From NCBI RefSeq assembly GCF_000312665.1, contig NZ_HF536772.1:2729673-2793672 (forward strand): 64,000 nt of DNA, in the 5' to 3' direction. Origin of the DNA: Rhizobium mesoamericanum STM3625. Its GTDB lineage: Bacteria > Pseudomonadota > Alphaproteobacteria > Rhizobiales > Rhizobiaceae. A model generated the notes under the pieces. That model searched no databases. It was not told where the DNA came from and saw only the letters and a list, made by a program, of their open reading frames with translations. Below, in pieces: positions 61,605 to 64,000 of this stretch (its first letter is position 1; every line of letters begins with the position of its first letter). The position numbers and the translations under genes were made by a program.

Positions 61605-62265
61605 GTTTCACCTCGGAAAAATAGCTCAATAGGTCACTCGGGTGGTGAACAATGCCGTCGGCACCGGCAGCCATCAAATCATTCACGCTGGCATAACCCC
61701 ACGATACGCCTACCGCTTTCGCGCCGGCGGCCTTGGCCATTTGCATATCGTACACGGCATCGCCGATAACGATGGCGTCGGTGGGGTTCATACCGGTCTC
61801 GTCGCAGCACTCCACTACCATAGCCGGATGTGGCTTCGATGGGCAGTCATCCGCAGTGCGGGTAACGATAAAATGTGGGGCAAGACCGTGTGTTTCGAGA
61901 ATATGGACAAGTCCGCGACGCGACTTGCCGGTCACCGCGCCGATCAGGACATCATCATTGCGCGCCAATTCATCGATCAGCGGCTTGATGCCATTGAACA
62001 GAGGCACATCCATTCCGGATTTGTCACGGACACCGGAGTAGATCGCCCTGTAGTGCTCCGTCATCGCGATCGCTTCGTCGTCCACATGGGGCTTGCCCTG
62101 CATCCGCGTGATCGCGATATCAAGCGTCAGCCCGATGATCGACTTGGTTAGCGAGACATCAGGCCTGTCGTATCCGAAATGCACGAAGGTCCTCGTCATC
62201 ACCTCATGGATCAATGCCGCACTGTCGACAAGAGTGCCGTCGCAATCGAAGAGTGCCAGTTTCAT
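61597..62265 (-). CDS. HAD-superfamily hydrolase (phosphoglycolate phosphatase-like)
   Basis: A 222-residue HAD phosphatase. Motif I is FDCDGTLVDS (nucleophile Asp, acid-base Asp), motif II is the T of IGAVTGKSR, motif III the Lys of PSKPHPAMV, and motif IV DAIVIGDAVYDMQMAKAAG. An alpha-helical cap lies between residues 15 and 80 as in Gph-like enzymes. Substrate is unknown. It overlaps rluA by four bases upstream and ATP12 by eight bases downstream, so the three are translated as a coupled unit. Confidence 0.92.
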   Translation of the reverse strand: MKLALFDCDGTLVDSAALIHEVMTRTFVHFGYDRPDVSLTKSIIGLTLDIAITRMQGKPHVDDEAIAMTEHYRAIYSGVRDKSGMDVPLFNGIKPLIDELARNDDVLIGAVTGKSRRGLVHILETHGLAPHFIVTRTADDCPSKPHPAMVVECCDETGMNPTDAIVIGDAVYDMQMAKAAGAKAVGVSWGYASVNDLMAAGADGIVHHPSDLLSYFSEVKHA

Positions 62266-63254
62266 TCGTCGTCGGCTCCGTCGGCGGAGTTCTCATCAAA
62301 TCCCAACAGATTCCAGGTTTGCAGCATGTGAGGCGGCAGGGGCGCGGTTATGCGCAAGCGCCCGCCGGACGGATGCGGGATATCGATGTGACGTGCGTGC
62401 AGGTGCAGTCGCTTTTGAACGCCGCCGGGGAAGTCCCAATTCGGATCGTCGTCGAAATACTTAGGGTCGCCAATGATCGGGTGACCAATATGAAGGGCAT
62501 GGACGCGAAGCTGATGCGTGCGGCCGGTGTAGGGCTCCATTTCGAGCCAGGCGAGGCGCTGCGCCGCTGTTTCGATGACGCGGTAGTAAGAAACGGCGTG
62601 GTCGGCGCCGTCCTCGCCGTGCTTGGCGATCCGCATGCGATCGCCGTCCGGCGTTGCTTCCTTGACAAGCCAGGTGGAGATCTTGTCCTCGTGCTTGCGC
62701 GGAACGCCTTTAACAAGCGACCAGTAGGTCTTTTTGGTATCGCGCTCACGAAAGGCGGCTGTGAGCTTTTGTGCAGCGCCGCGGGTACGTGCCACGACGA
62801 GGACACCCGATGTATCCCGGTCCAAACGGTGCACCAGACGTGGCTTTTCGCCTTTCGCACTGGTCCAGGCTTCGAGCATCTTGTCGATATGGCGCGTCAC
62901 GCCCGAGCCGCCCTGCACCGCAAGACCGGCGGGTTTGTTGAGGACGATGACCTTGTCGTCTTCGTGCAGCACCATCCGCGACAACAGTTCGAAATCGCCG
63001 GAGTGCTTCAGATCGCGGCTGGCGATCGGCCCCGTTTTCACCTTGTCGACATCGAGGGGCGGCACGCGCACCATCTGTCCGGGCTGCACGCGGGTGTCAC
63101 TCTTCACACGCCCGCCGTCAATGCGGACCTGCCCAGATCGGAGAAGCTTCTGGAGTGGGCCGAAACCGAGACCGGGGAAGTGCACCTTGAACCAGCGATC
63201 GAGCCGCATGCCCGCCTCATCCAGCTCCACCTTTATGTGTTCGATACCCGCCAT
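62262..63254 (-). CDS. RluA-family 23S rRNA pseudouridine synthase
   Basis: A 330-residue RNA-modifying enzyme with an N-terminal S4 RNA-binding domain (about residues 12-75; MRLDRWFKVHFPGL, GQVRIDGGRVK) and a catalytic domain with HRLDRDTSGVLVVAR, containing the catalytic Asp. It resembles RluC/RluD, which modify 23S rRNA helices; the exact site cannot be told. The last four bases overlap the HAD gene. crcB lies 88 bases upstream on the same strand. Confidence 0.92.
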   Translation of the reverse strand: MAGIEHIKVELDEAGMRLDRWFKVHFPGLGFGPLQKLLRSGQVRIDGGRVKSDTRVQPGQMVRVPPLDVDKVKTGPIASRDLKHSGDFELLSRMVLHEDDKVIVLNKPAGLAVQGGSGVTRHIDKMLEAWTSAKGEKPRLVHRLDRDTSGVLVVARTRGAAQKLTAAFRERDTKKTYWSLVKGVPRKHEDKISTWLVKEATPDGDRMRIAKHGEDGADHAVSYYRVIETAAQRLAWLEMEPYTGRTHQLRVHALHIGHPIIGDPKYFDDDPNWDFPGGVQKRLHLHARHIDIPHPSGGRLRITAPLPPHMLQTWNLLGFDENSADGADDE

Positions 63255-63342
63255 ACGTCATCTTTCGGAAAATGGTCATCCGCCCGCCACGCGGACTTTG
63301 CGGCTGGCTTTAGAGCATTTTCGCTGAAAACGGAAACCGTAT

Positions 63343-63720
63343 TCACAAGATCGCGCGCATGAGCGCCAGTCCGCAGATCACACCGGCCATCGACAGGCCG
63401 ACGCTCGCAACGATGTAGAGGGCGCCCGACAGCGCCGCGCCGCGCTCAAAAAGCGTGATTGCATCGAGCGAGAATGAGGAGAATGTCGTCAGGCCGCCGA
63501 GGAAGCCGGTGATCAGCAGCAAGCGCAATTCCGGCGATGCGTCGAAGCGTTTAAGGATCATTTCCGCGAATACGCCAATGACGAAGCAGCCGACAACATT
63601 GACGGTCAGTGTTCCCCACGGAAACGCCGGGCCTGCGAGCTTTAGAGCCCACTGGCTGACGTAGTATCTAAGGACGGAACCGATTGCGCCGCCGACGGCG
63701 ACGAGTATGGCCTGAATCAT
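63343..63720 (-). CDS. crcB: Fluoride-specific ion channel CrcB/Fluc
   Basis: A 125-residue, four-segment membrane protein that exports fluoride as an antiparallel dimer. Family landmarks are GGAIGSVLRYYVSQW, FPWGTLTVNVVGCFVIG (Asn of the pore), and ITGFLGGLTTFSSFS with the TTFSSFS phenylalanine track. Length is typical. The chosen ATG gives the usual start; an 18-codon extension is rejected. I looked for a fluoride riboswitch in front and did not find a convincing one. Confidence 0.95.
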   Translation of the reverse strand: MIQAILVAVGGAIGSVLRYYVSQWALKLAGPAFPWGTLTVNVVGCFVIGVFAEMILKRFDASPELRLLLITGFLGGLTTFSSFSLDAITLFERGAALSGALYIVASVGLSMAGVICGLALMRAIL

Positions 63721-63838
63721 GAGTCGTCTCTTTCTTACGTGCCGGAAACTCCGATCATCTCCGGAGAAGATCAAGATGGATAAAATGCCGGCGGTTAATT
63801 TAGCGAGTTAAGAACGTAGGGCGTCCTATTCTCACAAT

Positions 63839-64000
63839 ATGACAGTCTTGGTAGGTAGCATATCCGCGAACACCGCCGCCGCAGCGTTCGAAACACTTCG
63901 CATTCCGCAGCGCGTGTCCGCAAGTACGGCTGCGAAGGAGGCGCGTCGGGCTGTCGATCGTCAAATCAAAGCAGCAAGCGGCCAAGACGTGGAAGAGCCA
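63839..64000 (+). CDS. Partial ORF running off the right edge
   Basis: From an ATG the frame stays open for 54 codons to the end of the window. The peptide (TAAAAFETLRIPQRVS, then AAKEARRAVDRQIKAA) is polar and helical and not recognisable. It has no clear ribosome site, and the product is cut off by the window, so it cannot be judged. Confidence 0.3.
   Translation, partial: MTVLVGSISANTAAAAFETLRIPQRVSASTAAKEARRAVDRQIKAASGQDVEEP

Noticed and set aside
62214..63362. Plus-strand 382-aa frame antisense to rluA
   Set aside because: Composition is that of a GC-rich antisense shadow and no motif is visible.
63721..63840. Fluoride riboswitch upstream of crcB
   Set aside because: GGAGATGATCGGAG resembles the start of the motif, but the downstream pairing and conserved GATG-CTCC part are not found; only a 5-bp hairpin is visible.

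Overview
The window reads as core chromosome of an alphaproteobacterium of the Rhizobiaceae (Rhizobium/Ensifer/Sinorhizobium/Agrobacterium group). This rests on gene families typical of that group (DUF1489, DUF2336, ATP12, BTLCP transglutaminase-like protease, CHASE2 cyclase with FecR, YeaQ and YqjD-like stress proteins), on the order ppiD-trpD-trpC-moaC-moeA, and on promoter-like sites of alphaproteobacterial type (an EcfG-like GGAAC-N17-CGTT, a CtrA-like TTAA-N7-TTAA, and CTTGTG-N17-CTACAT in front of a tRNA). I see no insertion sequence, intact prophage, CRISPR array, rRNA operon or replication origin.

Layout. 0-2 kb: small stress-type membrane proteins. 2-7.5 kb: a tight plus-strand operon for periplasmic folding (ppiD), tryptophan (trpD, trpC) and molybdenum cofactor (moaC, moeA). 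7.9-13.5 kb: minus-strand accessory genes (ETF-beta-lysine-methyltransferase-like protein, acetyltransferase, DEAD-box helicase, FecR plus CHASE2 cyclase). 13.9-17.1 kb: tpiA-secG-pyrG on the minus strand with clear terminators. 17.2-27.5 kb: a hydrolase, parE, an OsmC/GntR pair, AI-2E-type transporter, DUF2336, flavoenzymes and unknown exported proteins. 27.6-32.6 kb: thrS, then a minus-strand cluster (DUF1697, an unlisted 40-residue gene, yidD, an IscU-like scaffold) divergent from folE-hisI. 32.7-41 kb: patatin, CBS, rhomboid, PAS and PilZ proteins, a transglutaminase-like protease and a SPOR-tailed D-Ala-D-Ala carboxypeptidase. 41-49 kb: DUF1489, serine deaminase, DUF599/DUF1624 membrane pair, a MerR regulator with its own operator, mgtE, a degenerate peptide deformylase, lipB and tRNA-Leu(GAG). 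49.3-50.3 kb is gene-poor. 50.3-63.7 kb: a drug/metabolite transporter, pccA, a complete glutathione-dependent formaldehyde pathway (frmA, gfa, fghA), a decayed SMR gene, DoxX, then a minus-strand run crcB-rluA-HAD-ATP12-lipoprotein-pccB.

Most of the window is ordinary housekeeping DNA and I do not see a large undescribed system. The best leads are small: a 40-codon gene coupled to yidD by an ATGA overlap, an IscU-like protein in which His replaces the third cluster cysteine, a peptide deformylase homologue that has lost two of three metal ligands, a complete intrinsic terminator standing just upstream of the rhomboid gene, an inverted-repeat operator in front of the MerR gene, an EcfG-type promoter, and a remnant of a small multidrug resistance transporter after fghA.

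All family names come from reading motifs by eye; no database search, folding program or codon statistics were run.
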